NCBI GenBank assembly: GCA_029532415.1
Contig: JAQOTA010000054.1
Location: 1,860,001 to 1,924,000 of the forward strand
Direction of reading: 5' to 3'
Length of the DNA stretch: 64,000 nucleotides
DNA from: Marasmius tenuissimus
Lineage: Eukaryota > Basidiomycota > Agaricomycetes > Agaricales > Marasmiaceae
In this document: positions 22,208 through 33,857 of the stretch, one piece after another
Position numbering within the stretch: the first letter of the stretch is position 1
Layout of the letters: each line of letters starts with the position of its first letter
Made by a program: the position numbers and the translations under genes
Notes under the pieces: generated by a model
Databases searched by the model: none
What the model was told of the DNA's origin: nothing
What the model saw: only the letters and a program-made list of their open reading frames with translations

Positions 22208-25200
22208 TTACGACGCCTGGGCCATAGCCAATACCCCTTGCCCCCTTTCTGGGTCTGTCATACGGTGGACCCTTACCGTAGGCCCAATGTTGATATTGTT
22301 CATGTCCTGTGGCGTAATCAAGATGTACTGTTTCTTGTCCGATTGGTTTGCTGTGTCGATCTACAAGGGTACGGGTGTTAGTTAGATCGCCAGTAGATTG
22401 TCGGGACAGGGTAGAGTGGGGTTTACAGGCATGTATGTAGCGTGCCAGAAGTAATCTAAGGGTACGGGCGTAGAACTCACCATCATTCTCATACTAATTC
22501 TCCGATTGACGGCGTCCATGAACACGTCGAACTCGTCCAAGCATCTAAGCGGACATCCGATGGCTTCCCAAAGCGAAAGAAGAAGGCAGATAGTCGAAAA
22601 TGATTTTTCACCACCGCTGAGTGCCTGAATCTCTTTTTCTCGGGCTTTGTTGTTCGCTTGATCTTCGGTTTTGACCTGACGGAGGCGGGCGGAGAATGTA
22701 GTCAATCATCTGAGAGAAATGCACCGAGAGTCCAGATCACTCACGTGTAACGACAAAGTCGAGTCCTCATGATTGAACTTGATATTCCCGAAGTAACCTC
22801 GTTGTGAGAGGTTATATGTGAAGACTAGACGACATCTCAACGCGATGTGCAACCGGAAGTCTTGCCATCTCTTCATTCGGCTGGTTACAGAGAATCTAAG
22901 GAGCTATACACGAGCGAGGAATTAACGGGGTGGAAGGCGAGGCGGGATCAGTGAGATACCTTGTTCAATTTGATCATCGCACCAAGTTCCTTCTTCGCAC
23001 TTTCCAATTTCGCCTTGGTCCTGTTGACTTCTATGGTGGTTTCTTCAATTGTGTAACCTTGCCTGCAGGAGGCAGGACGACTGCGTGAGCATCAACCAAG
23101 ACAAAAAAGGACCTGACAACAAACCTTTTCTCCCTCTCCTTCAATGCATTATCCACAGATTGGATCTGCCTCTGGATGGCCTTAGGTTCGCGCTTCGTCT
23201 CCACGCGTTCATTATTGGTATACTTGTTTGCATCATTGTTCCATATCTGTAGGACGCAGGGGAACCAGTCAGCAACCGAAAACCCACGTATGAGGTAAAA
23301 GGGGATGGCAATATGCCGTACCGTGAACTCAGCCTGCAAGGTCGCAAGGCCCTCGTTCTGCTTATCCAACCCGCTCTGCTCCTCCTTCAACTTATCTTCA
23401 AAGTGTTTCTTGTGCGTTTGGGCAGTCAGCCGGGCAGTCGCTGCGTCGGATACTTTGTTCTACAGAAACATGAATCAACTATCCGTGAGGAAACGAATAA
23501 GAAGAGAGAACATACCACGAGCTCTGTATGCTGGAACTTCCAAGAATCGACCTTTTGCCTCAGATCGTGCTCGTTCCGCTGATATTCCATCATCGTCTTC
23601 GAAAGTTCTTCGATCCTGTTGCTGACATCGTGGAACTGATTCTCAAGGTCCTCCTTTTCTTGCTCATGTTCCTGAAATGGTGAGTACAGTTGGATCTTCG
23701 GGAATGTATGAGTGTGACGACCACTTACATATTTCGTCCCCTCGATGGTCTGAATATCGATTGGAATCTCTTCCTGTGCCTCTTCCTCGATAGCGCGCTG
23801 TCGACCCTTTGCTTGGCTAACGCGCCGGTGGGTACTTGCGTGCTCTTGCTGTTATACGGGAACCGTGCGATAATAGATAAGTGGCCAATCGATACCACAA
23901 AAACGCGCAGTCACCTTCTTCGCCTCGATCTCGGTTCGAAGTTTGTGGTACTTGAGCTTTAGCTGATTCACTTCCTGTGCAAGTGGTTGATGCTGAGCTT
24001 CGGCAGTTTGCCTTTCAGATTCGTATCGCCTGTAAGTCAGGTGAGATCGTAAACACCCGAAAATCGAAGTAGATCGGACCACTAACCCTTTCTCATCCGA
24101 AGCTTTACCCGTCAAGAGAAGTTCAGAATTGCCATCACGACGTCCGAAATTGATGGGATTGGTGGAACCTCCTCCTTCTCTGTGGCGCACAAAGTCAATT
24201 TCGAGGGAAATTTCCTGGGACGATCACATACCCGAAGCGACGGATGTCAAAACCATCCGCAGTCCAAGCCTGTCCGGAACCGTTCTGCCGCAGGACGTCT
24301 TCGCCCACACGACGATTTTCTCCCAGCATCATTCGTTCGATGGCCCTTTGATTGATGAAGATTCGCTTGACGTACTCGTCGGAGAACTGTTCTATGATGA
24401 ATTTCCAATACTACCCTGGACAAGGAGACAAAAGAGTACCTCGAGAGCGCGCAAAACGGTCAAGAAATCTGCATGGGGTTCGCCACGGCTGTAGTCGAAT
24501 AGATCTTGCTCGTAGATGATAATCGTGATGTGGGAGCTGCATAAGTGCGCGTCAGTAAAGCAATCCATTAGTTGAGACGCGTTCACACTTGAATTACTTT
24601 TTGGTTTCGTTCAAAAGTCCCTTCAAAGTCTTTTGGTCTCGTGAATCAGTGACCGCAAAGGCCGTCAGGAGCCGACCGAGCTGTTTCCTGAGTAGCGGAG
24701 CCCATTTCTTCGGATCCTTCACTTTCACATACTCTCCCAAAGGCCCCAGCGGTGTCTGCCCATGCCACTTCATTTGGCTGATCTTCTGCACAATGAAACC
24801 GATTCCATTCCCATACGCAACGTAACGATTCTTCTCCATGTCATTGCATCGCGTGATCATGTTCCGGCAGTCTGTGATCCTCTGTCTCAGAGCGTCAAGC
24901 TCAGCACCCTTCGTTTCGCCTTCCTTCTTCACCGCGTCGACCTCCTCAGTCAGAGAACGGATGGTTGCAGCAAGCTCCGCCAATTTAGCTTCTTCAGTCT
25001 CTGTGACTTCCTTAGCGGCAGTGAGCTTGCGCTGGTGCTCGTCACGTTTCGCTTGAGTGTTAGCTGTCATTCGCTGCGTCTCGGTGTCGATTTGCTGCTG
25101 CAAGGCCTCGATAGTCCTTATCAAGACATTGATACTATCGTTCATAGTGCGCTTGTCGTTCTATTGAGGTGGTCAGTAAACGGCGTCCGGCTCAAAATCT

Positions 25201-26883
25201 GTCAGAGGGTATAGCATGTACCTTGCACTCAGCGATCTCCCGCCGTTGATTAGCCACCTTCTGCTTCGCTTCCTGATACGTTTCCTTCAATTCGTCCTGA
25301 GTGCCAAACTCCTCCAGTTCTTGCTCCAAGCGCTTGACCTCATCATTGGTTTTATCGAATTCTTTCTGCAACGGAACGTTAATATCAAGACGTCCCGCAT
25401 TCTTGGATACGTTGCAATGATTTACCTCTGCCTTATTGATCTCCTCTTGAATCTTTTCCAATCTACGTGCTTGCTTTTCGACCTCTCCGACCTTCTCTTC
25501 GAGTTCTCGTTGCTTCATATTGACATGAGCCCATGCAAGTTCTCTCTTGAGATCGTCAATTCGCTTCTGCTGTTCCCGAGCTTTGGATGCTTCTTCGAAT
25601 TTGAGCGTAGCTTCCTTGAATGCGGATTCCAGGTCGGGAATGGCACTCCGTTTGTGCTCAAGGACTTTCGTTGTGTTGGTGATGTTTTCCAAGCACGTTT
25701 CGTATTCAGCTGAGAGTTGGGAGAGCTGAGTGCCACGAAGGAAGAACTGCCGGTCGATGTTAATCAAAAATGCTGTATTGCCTCATTGATAGTGCCACTG
25801 ACCTGGTACTTCTCCGCTGCAGTAGACGAGCTCAGGAATTGTCGAGCAGCATCTACAACACAGTCAAAATGAGAGTAATTTTGAGATCATCAGGGTCCCT
25901 TCACCTTGGGTCAAGACGTTCATGGGATTGTCAACTTGAATGTTCATATGATCGCAAATAGCAGCGAGCTCCTCTTTCTTGTTGCTAACGACGTGACCAT
26001 TTTTACCTTTGATCTTCCAAGACGAGCTCCCCTGGGTGGTGAAACGCCTCGTGATAAAGATAGAGTTCCCGTATTCCTCAGGCTTGTACGCTTCCTCTCC
26101 CTGGTTCTTAAGACAGATAGTAACCTCAGCGACTCTGTAAATGAGGTTAAGTGGTTGAACTACCAAGCATCAGTGAATAGCGACACATACTGTTGGCCCT
26201 CGCGGATGAAGGACTTGAGGCCGGAACCACGACCCGTAGAGGCAGTCTTGCCACCCAACGCAACCGTGATTGCGGATAAGACAGCACTTTTACCACCTAA
26301 AAGAGCCGGTTAGGTCCTGAAAAAAGAAATGTGCTTCGAATATACCTACTTCCGTTATGACCTGATAGTTTCTTCTCTCAGCAAGGTGGAGATACGAACA
26401 ATGAGAGCTCACGTACCGATAATGAAGTTGATGTTCGGTCCAAAATTGAAGCTGAGAGATTTGTGACACATAAACTGGTGCATCTCAATCGACTCAATGA
26501 TTCCATAGTCTGCAACGCCCTATTTCTTGCATTAGCATGGCACGAATGTGTAGGCAAGCCGCAAGAGAAAGACAGTGGCTCACCCCATATCCAGCCTTGT
26601 TACGCTTCGCTTGCAGGTTCTGGAAGACGGTTTCTCCATACTGTTCTTCGAATGCTTCAGCATCGACATCCTCGTTGTCATCCTCAACCTCTTCGTCCTC
26701 TGCCTGGTCTTCGTCAGGCTCTGCACGCGCCTTACCCTTCCCCTTATTCCTTTTGACGCGTCCTCTTTGACGAGTCTCCTGCTCTTCGTCGCTATCATCG
26801 GCCGTACGCGCACGCTTGGTATTTTGAGACGCGTCAAGTTCGCGTTCGTCGTCGCTATCGGCTGCCACACGTCTCTTTGGCAT
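22208..26883 (-). CDS. SMC6: SMC6, structural maintenance of chromosomes protein 6
   Basis: Start ATG at 26883; TAA at 22208-22210; many short introns. N-terminal 100 residues are acidic and basic (nuclear, [16 protein letters not shown]). The ATPase head begins with [17 protein letters not shown] and [10 protein letters not shown]; the Walker A loop GHNGSGKS is assembled from three exons, the middle one only 12 nt (26350-26361). GKNGHVVSN and [14 protein letters not shown] follow, typical of SMC6. Long coiled coils (25192-25767 and others) flank a hinge near 24.5-24.9 kb. The C-terminal head has [18 protein letters not shown] (signature) and [14 protein letters not shown] (Walker B), ending with [14 protein letters not shown]6 pairs with SMC5 in the repair and chromosome-topology complex that includes a SUMO ligase. 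Its promoter is shared with the divergent gene at 27064 (180 bp apart). Confidence 0.93.
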
Positions 26884-27063
26884 GGTAGTGGTGGTGAGGA
26901 GGAAAGAAGAGCAAACTTGAAACGGGTGTTTACGTGATCCGTTTCCTTTGTTTACTTGTGGACGGTCATGGGGCCACTCACGTGCTCGTGACTCGATTGG
27001 AAAATTTGCCCGAGATCGCCGATATCGCTCTCATTTCTCCAATCCGTGCATTCGATTTGACAT

Positions 27064-27402
27064 ATGGGCAGGAGTGCGAAGCTACACAAACGAGTGGCAT
27101 GTCTCTAAAGAATCGTATTAAGAAGATGGCTAATTATCGTTATCTAGTCCAAAAAGACGGGCTCGTCCACTGCACCTACATCCAAGACCACTTCTCAAGG
27201 ACAATCTCAAGCTCAAGTTCAGCATGCTAAGAAAAAAGCCAATCTAAAGGAAAAATCCAAGACCACAGCTTCGCAAGCCAACAGGAAAGAGGGCGAACAT
27301 GTCCTGGGAGACGTGGATTACGTCTCGTTGATGATGGGAGGCAGACGCAAAGCAAAAGAAGAGGCGGTCAAATTAGCAGCTTTGAAGGCTATGGAGGAGT
27401 GA
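27064..27402 (+). CDS. Small lysine-rich protein, hypothetical
   Basis: ATG at 27064 gives MGRSAKLHKRV; an intron of about 50 bp (start 27094 with GT, or 27097 with a GC donor; end 27147) joins exon 2 from 27148 to TGA 27400-27402. The product, about 95 residues, is very basic (AKKKANLKEKSKT) and ends with a conserved-looking block GDVDYVSLMMGGRRKAKEEA. Size and charge suit a nucleolar or ribosome-assembly factor, but I cannot name the family. Head-to-head with SMC6. Confidence 0.55.
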
Positions 27403-27944
27403 ACCGCGCTCTGGAACCTCGCCGTAGAAGTGTCATGTAAGTTGTTGTGCTTGTCTTCCCAGCTACATCTCATTCCGATTCAGTAAGGCCCCCCTAGCCC
27501 GAACGCTTGCATGAGACCCGTTTAGAGGGATTGAAAGCACTGCTTAGTATCCTCGAGGTACCCTATTCGACAGCGACAACGGATGCGCAATCGTGGGCTA
27601 GCTTCCCGGCCAGCCAGACGCTATCTGTCCTTAAACGGTCAACTAGAATCATCTGCGCGCTTGAATTTCGCTTGTTTTTATACCAGCCACCCGGTCCATT
27701 CGTAAATGTGGATACCCTGTATGCTACAGTGTCTTCATGTACGCATTCCACAGTCCAAGCATATCTAACAAGAGAAGCAAGTGTCTTAGAACGAAAGCAG
27801 TAGTACCCTTGTCGAAAAGGTGGAGGGGGGGAAAGTGGAAATTTAAGAGCAGAAAACGAAAGCGATTGTGAAAGCAGACAGTAATAGATGAGTAAAAATA
27901 CAGCTGTGAACGTCCGAGGCGGCGAGAAGACCCTATGACCAACT
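27403..27944. other. Intergenic region between convergent genes
   Basis: 3' flanks of the small basic gene (plus) and of the membrane protein (minus). No gene, RNA or repeat seen. Confidence 0.5.
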
Positions 27945-29674
27945 TTATACACGATCAGACGCATCCCTACCGTAACGACCAGGCTCGACCGTAATGGGGA
28001 ATGGGATGCTGCTCCTACGACCACTACCGCGAGTATCGACGGTGTATGCGTCCGACAAGGCTGAGATTGGCACTGACCCATGGAGAGGTCGAGCGTACAG
28101 GTATTGCGAATCCACTGATGCAGACGACATCCTGCCGTTGTATGCTGCAGAGGGGCGCAGCACAGAGGACGTTATGGTTCCTGGGGACTCGAAAAATGGC
28201 GCAGTACCACCGTATCTATCAAATCCATGCATCTCGGCGTATGTAGGAGAGGTCCCAAAGAATGAGGAGTTCTTCGGAACGTCCGCAGGCCGTGCACGGT
28301 CGGTCGAGCTGGCGTCGTCCGCTTGGCGGTTCCCAAGGTAAGAAGATGGCGGGGACCTTGGGGATATCGGTAGCCTCGAATCTCGGTCACTGTTATCACC
28401 GGCTATATCAAGCATCGTCTCGATATCCATACCCGAGAGGGGGGTAGCACTCGACTTCCTGATCGTGCTCCGGGGAGTCGTGCTTCCCCAGTCGATGCTG
28501 GTTCGTGGATAATCAGATATAGTGGGGGAGTATTTGGACGACACGTAAGGAGGGTCCCGAACGTAGCCTTCAGGGTAAGATATAGTGGTGGGTGTTGGGA
28601 GTGGTGGTAATGGTAACGAGGGCCTGCGCTTAGCCTCCTCCATACCATGTCCCTGGCTGAAAGTGTCTGGGCCATTTGTGGAACGCGGGGCATTGTACAT
28701 GGGGGAAGTTTCCATGGCACGCCTCCTGCGTCTACGTTCACGCAAAAGATACAGTGCCATGATGCCACCGACGAGGAAGATTACTGCGCCTCCGACACTC
28801 AGCCCAATTTTGACAGACCTGGGGAAAAAGCGTCAACAAGTGATTCAGTCGTACCATTGAAACATTGAAACGGGCGTACCTGGACATGCCTCCGTTGCTA
28901 TCTGCTGATTCGTTACCGCCCGTTTGGCCATGAAAGTTTCCAAAGTTGGGAAAACATTTGGTGGAGCTTGCAGAGTCCCCGGCAACTAAATCGAGGCACA
29001 ATCGTGAGTCGGCGAGAATGCACATAAGATTGTGTAAACGGACCGGTGAGCAATGGCGACGTGCGTCGCGTACCATTCCTATCATCGTACATCAACATGA
29101 TTTGAATCCCGCGAAACGCCTGCATGTTGAACGTTGCTGTACCATTCGACGCCGTAGACCTCTTCAACGGATATGAAAAACCGTTGGGTGCGAAGAGTCG
29201 AACATCGGGTGCCTGTGTCGTGTTGTAGGTCACGGAAAAATCCTCGCACTGCCTGACGGCTCCTCCAACCAAAGAGAAAGGGGAGGAAGTAGAATTGACG
29301 GGGGTCGACGGGAGGCAAGAGGTCGTGTCAGAGGGAAAAACCCGGGTGAGATCTGACACGAGCGTAATGGCTTGACCTTCAGTGTCCTGAAGAGAGGTGA
29401 GGAATGTAGTGTTTGTCCTCAAGGGAATGAAATTGAGGTTCAATCCAGTCGATCTGAGAGCGTTTGACGATACTGGAATTGAAACGGGAACCGAATCTGG
29501 GGGAAGAAAGAGAAGAGACGCAGGAGTAGAACTAGAGTTCCTTGCGCTGGTATCCCCCTTAAAATTGATTGAGAACGGTCCGCATTGGTCGACCTTGGTG
29601 AGACTGAGTCTGAAAGAGTTAGAAAGAACGACCTGCGGTCCCAAAGCCAGGAAACCGAGAAGTAAAACAAACAT
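27945..29674 (-). CDS. Type I single-pass membrane protein, unknown function
   Basis: Start ATG at 29674: MFVLLLGFLALGPQVVLS is a signal peptide. Three exons, with introns near 28990-29078 and 28818-28879. The ectodomain of about 240 residues has two Cys pairs and several N-glycosylation sequons (NSS, NTT, NGT) and ends in a Gly/Ser/Asn linker. One transmembrane helix follows (SVGGAVIFLVGGIMALYLL), then a basic stop-transfer RERRRRRR. The cytoplasmic tail of about 265 residues is Ser/Pro-rich with many possible phosphorylation sites. This architecture is common in basidiomycetes (mid-size ectodomain, one helix, disordered tail), probably a cell-surface sensor or wall-associated protein. No named domain recognised. 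Confidence 0.75.
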
Positions 29675-30194
29675 AGAAACGAATGGAGGGAAATGAACGA
29701 AGAAATACAATCAACACTTGACCATGCAGACTAAAGGCTGCAGATCGCGGACTGGCCGCCGAAAGAAGTGGAAGAGGTCGAAGGGAAAGGGAAGAGACAC
29801 CGTCAGGGAGAATTGCTTCGAATTTTGATGACGAATTGAAATTCAAGAGTACGGTCGCTGGTAACCTCCATCAAAACGAACCTGGGAGAATTCACAGAGT
29901 AACAGCGCGATTCCTTATCTCTATTAGTGCCGAAAGTGAGCTTGTAGGACACTATAGGTGTCATTTTGGAGGTGTACAGCAGTTGATAGTTCGCGTCGAT
30001 CCTTCTATCTTGACCCGAAGCCTCAAAGCGGTGGAAACGCGACAAGATGCGAACAGTGCCACTGGTTTCCCGGTTGCACCTCGGGACGGCTGTAGCAACT
30101 GCCGAAAGGCACTCGGACACGTGGTACACGTGATGCCAACAATATCCCCCCTCGGCAAAGCGCGTCCGAGGCGGGGAACGCTCGGACCACCATC
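29675..30194. promoter_or_regulatory. Divergent promoter region
   Basis: 520 bp between the start codons of the membrane protein (minus) and the E1-alpha gene (plus), so both promoters must lie here. No clear TATA box or other known element was recognised. Confidence 0.4.
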
Positions 30195-32100
30195 ATGTTC
30201 CGTCGTTTGGCTTCCTCTTGCTCGAAAACGTCTGTAGCTCTCAACTACTCCAGAGGCCTCGCAACGGCTCAAACTCCTCAAGTAACCGGTCTCTCTGGCG
30301 CTCGTTTGCCCAATTCACAATCCTACATCACTCCCAAACTTCATTTCTTCAATTCCGTTACCCCAGACGGCCAACAGATACCCACTTATCGTGTTCTCGA
30401 TGGCGTCGGAAAGCCTTTGGAGGATGCTGTCATGCCTGAGGTGAGATTAATTTGCTGGAATCATTCTATGTATCTCTGAAAGTGACGATGTGTAGATAGA
30501 CGAAGCATACGCAAGAAAACTGTGGGTCCGGATCTTATCCAGCAGAGCGAACGTTCATTTCCCCACCCTCCAGCTATGAGAATATGCAACTTCTACCTGC
30601 CCTTGATACTGTTCTATACAATGTACAGCGGCAAGGGAAGATATCCTTTTATGTGAGTGTCGATAGCACCCTTCCCTGCATTCTACTGACTGGCCTGTCT
30701 GCGCTAGATGACAGCTGTAAGCGCGTTTTTCGGTGTCTGAAGAGCTTACAAGATGACGGGTCTCTAGTTTGGAGAAGAAGCTACCATTATAGGCTCGGCA
30801 GCAGGTCTCAAAGACGACGACGAGTGAGTGTCCCCGCCAGAATCGTGTACCGTTAGCTTACACCTTTGTGTCTACCCCAGAGTACTCGGTAAACTCATCC
30901 CACCTGATCCTCCCTCGCCTTCTTAATCTGCTTTCTTAGGCCAGTACCGTGAAATGGGAGTCTTGCTTTGGCGAGGCTTCACTCTCGACAATGTTATGAA
31001 TCAATGTTTCGGTAACGAGGAGGATTTCTGTGGGAAGGGTAGACAGATGCCTGTGGTGCGTGCTCTGTTCCATTGCCTATCTCCTACGGTCTTCTCATTC
31101 CAGCCCCTCTCTAGCACTTCGGCTCTATTGATCACCATTTCCACACCATTTCTTCCACCTTAGCCACCCAAATTCCCCAAGCTGCTGGTGTAGGATTCGC
31201 TCTCCGCCGTGACCCAGAACGGCGCGGTAAATCGGTTGCAGCCTGCTTCTTCGGAGAAGGTGCCGCGTCAGAAGGAGGTCTGTAGCGTCGCTCATCTCCT
31301 GGAACTCGCCTTATTGACCTATTCTCTACCTCTCATTAGACTTCCACGCCGGGATGCTACTGGCGTCAACAATTCCATCGCCTACGGTTTACATCGCCCG
31401 TAACAACGGCTTCGCTATCAGCACACCCAGCACCGAGCAGTTCTATGGAGATGGTATAGCGAGTCGAGGTCCTGGTTATGGAATCGATACCGTGCGGGTA
31501 GACGGGAACGATGTTCTCGCGGTTATGTCTGCCGTGAGCGAAGCCAGGCGGAGAGCTGCCGAACAGGGCAGAGCAGTCTTGGTCGAGTGCATGTCGTACC
31601 GGTATGTCAATCCATCCGTCTCTTAGAGAGTACCTCGGTTCTCAACGAAGCACTCACAGTGTCGGACACCACTCTACTTCGGACGACTCATTCGCGTATC
31701 GGGCTCGTGCTGAAGTCGAGGACTGGAAGAAAGTCGATAACCCCATCGTTAGATTCAGGTTGTTTTTGGAGGAGAAGGGCTGGTGGGATTCAACCGCAGA
31801 GGAAGAACTCAAGACGCGGCAAAGGGCCGACGTGATGAAGGCGTTCAAACGCGCTGAAAGTCTTCCACGGCCTCAGGTGAGCGAGTTATTTGAGGACGTT
31901 TATGGTGGTGAAATGCCTTGGAACATTGTGAGTGTCACGTACTAGTCCGGCCATTCTTTAGCTGACCGTTCTCTCAGAAAGAGCAAAAGGCGGAACTGGC
32001 CTCCTTGCTCAAGAAATACGGAAACACATGGGCCCCGTGGAAGAACGAACTAGGTAGATTTAGAAACAAGGGAGAGGAATTGCTCAAGGAAGCCAAATAG
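30195..32100 (+). CDS. BCKDHA: Branched-chain 2-oxoacid dehydrogenase E1 alpha subunit
   Basis: Mitochondrial subunit of the complex that oxidatively decarboxylates the 2-oxoacids of Val, Leu and Ile. The N terminus ([13 protein letters not shown]) is a targeting sequence. Family blocks: [58 protein letters not shown], the thiamine-diphosphate loop ([13 protein letters not shown] then [10 protein letters not shown]), [15 protein letters not shown], and the phosphorylation-loop region [13 protein letters not shown]. At least eight introns; one exon is only 8 nt (30881-30888, AGTACTCG), needed to read [10 protein letters not shown]. Stop TAG at 32098-32100. Product size matches the roughly 445-aa animal enzyme. 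No lesion seen. Confidence 0.93.
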
Positions 32101-32251
32101 ATATATTCTTCTGGATAGCCTGCACCCATACGGCATTGTATCATACCGACAATGTAATATGTTGAGGAAGGAAAAGGATGATAATACATACGATTTCCAC
32201 TTTGGCGAAACGCGTTTGAGTTTTGATTTGTAGATTACAGATAACTTACCC

Positions 32252-33418
32252 TCAGTCGTGGCCATGGCCAAGGAGGGAACTCAGTACGAATGGTATGAAC
32301 ATCCCCAATACAATGAACCCCAAACGCATCGCTTTACTGAGATCCTCCCCTTGCGAACCCATATGTTGTGAGACCAACGTTGCAACGTAGAGGAACGAGC
32401 CGCCCTTCACGACGGGGACAATCAGCACAGAATGTGTGCAGGAGGCAGATTTACTCACCGACAAGAGTAGAGCTGTTCCAGTCCAGGTGGGGTTCCCTTT
32501 CCCTCCAAAGAACGTGATGAAGAAATAAGTAGCAACGGTTGACACCGGGGTCGAAGCACTGAAAACGGCAAGGTGTTTTTTGCAGTCGGGACGCGGCAAA
32601 GACGTAGCCAGGAGTGAAGTTGTCATTGCCAGAGATGTCGGTACTAAAGAGATCGCGTTCAGAGGATTCGATAGCGAGGAGACGTGTTCAGTACTCACGC
32701 TTATGGACTATGATAGCCAGGAAAACGACGATAGACAAGCCGGTAGCTGCTCCCGATTCCGACGCGAACGAAACTCCCAGGGCCAACCCATCGGCCAAGC
32801 TGTGCACAACCAGACCAACTGTGAGAGGAAGAGCCTGTGAAGGGTCCCCCGAGCCCGTGAAATCTTCTGAGCGCGTCTTGCGCGTACGCGACCCGCTGCC
32901 CTGCTGCGAAGCTACTCCTTGTTCATTCTCCAATTCGTCAAGTTCCGCGTCAAAGTCAACAGACGATCCACGTTCATGGTTTGGGTTGCTGAGGGGGAGT
33001 TCGTAGCCGTGATGGTGATGGCCAGCGTGTGATGTGAATTGTTCGACGAGAAGCATGAACGTGAAGCCAGCCAGAAGAGATAGTGCGATCCGTGCTGAGG
33101 GTATCTCCGAGCCGGGTTTGGCTTCTACTAATGCCTCAAGTCCTCTGTGGTATGATATTAGTGAATAATATTTACAATGTGATGAGAGATCCACAACTCA
33201 CTCTGGTATGATCACTCCTAGTGCAGTACCCAAAAGCAGACCCGTGCCGACCATCGTGAGACGAGACATGAAGGATTCTAAGTGTCATTTAGTACGGCGT
33301 TGAAGCGTGAAGAATCCTTGGGGAGATACAGACTTGAGAGGGTGAGTGAGAGGGGAAGCATCCCGCATCCGAAGGATGCAACTCCGAGAAAAGTGGACAG
33401 CAGAAGAAGTGCCAACAT
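32252..33418 (-). CDS. ZIP-family metal transporter, ZIP9/ATX2-like
   Basis: Start ATG 33418 (MLALLLLSTFLGVASF, first membrane helix); five or so exons; stop at 32252. Helix with FMSRLTMVGTGLLLGTALG, then a His-rich loop (HAGHHHHGYE) and an acidic variable loop. The metal-site helices contain HSLADGLALGVS and FLAIIVHKAPTALAL, the paired His signature of ZIP9 (SLC39A9) and yeast Atx2. A final helix ends in GHGHD. Relatives are Golgi transporters for zinc or manganese; which metal cannot be read here. Convergent with the E1-alpha gene, 151 bp apart. Confidence 0.85.
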
Positions 33419-33857
33419 TCCGATACGCGACGTGTATGAGCCCAGGGATTGGTCGTTGGCTTCGATGAGTAACTGGCAGGACGCAGAGTTTGTGCAGGGT
33501 TGTGAATAGCAGTCGTCGCGTCGTCCCACGTTGCACGTTGCTCTCTGCCGAGAGAGATAAGATAAGATGAGCTGTGCCTGGGCCGTGAGGGTTCTCTGCA
33601 GGGTCCTGCGTCTCAAGACCTACGCTCGGGATAAAGATACGAAAAAGTCTACAAGTTAAGTATATCCAGAATTGGCATCAGTATTGTAAGCATTAGGTAT
33701 CGGTATCGAAGTTCAGGATACTAAGACTAGAAATACAGATCATCTACAGCTGGTTGATGTGTTCAGAAGTGCAGTGGAAAGGCGCAATAAGCATAAGTAA
33801 AGGCAAAAACAAACAACAAGCCCAAAATAAAATCATGCGTTGCAGAACGTTGCAATG
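33419..33857. other. Intergenic: ZIP gene promoter and ULP2 3' flank
   Basis: No gene or repeat recognised. A longer reading of the ZIP first exon to 33616 is open but lacks family support. Confidence 0.45.
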
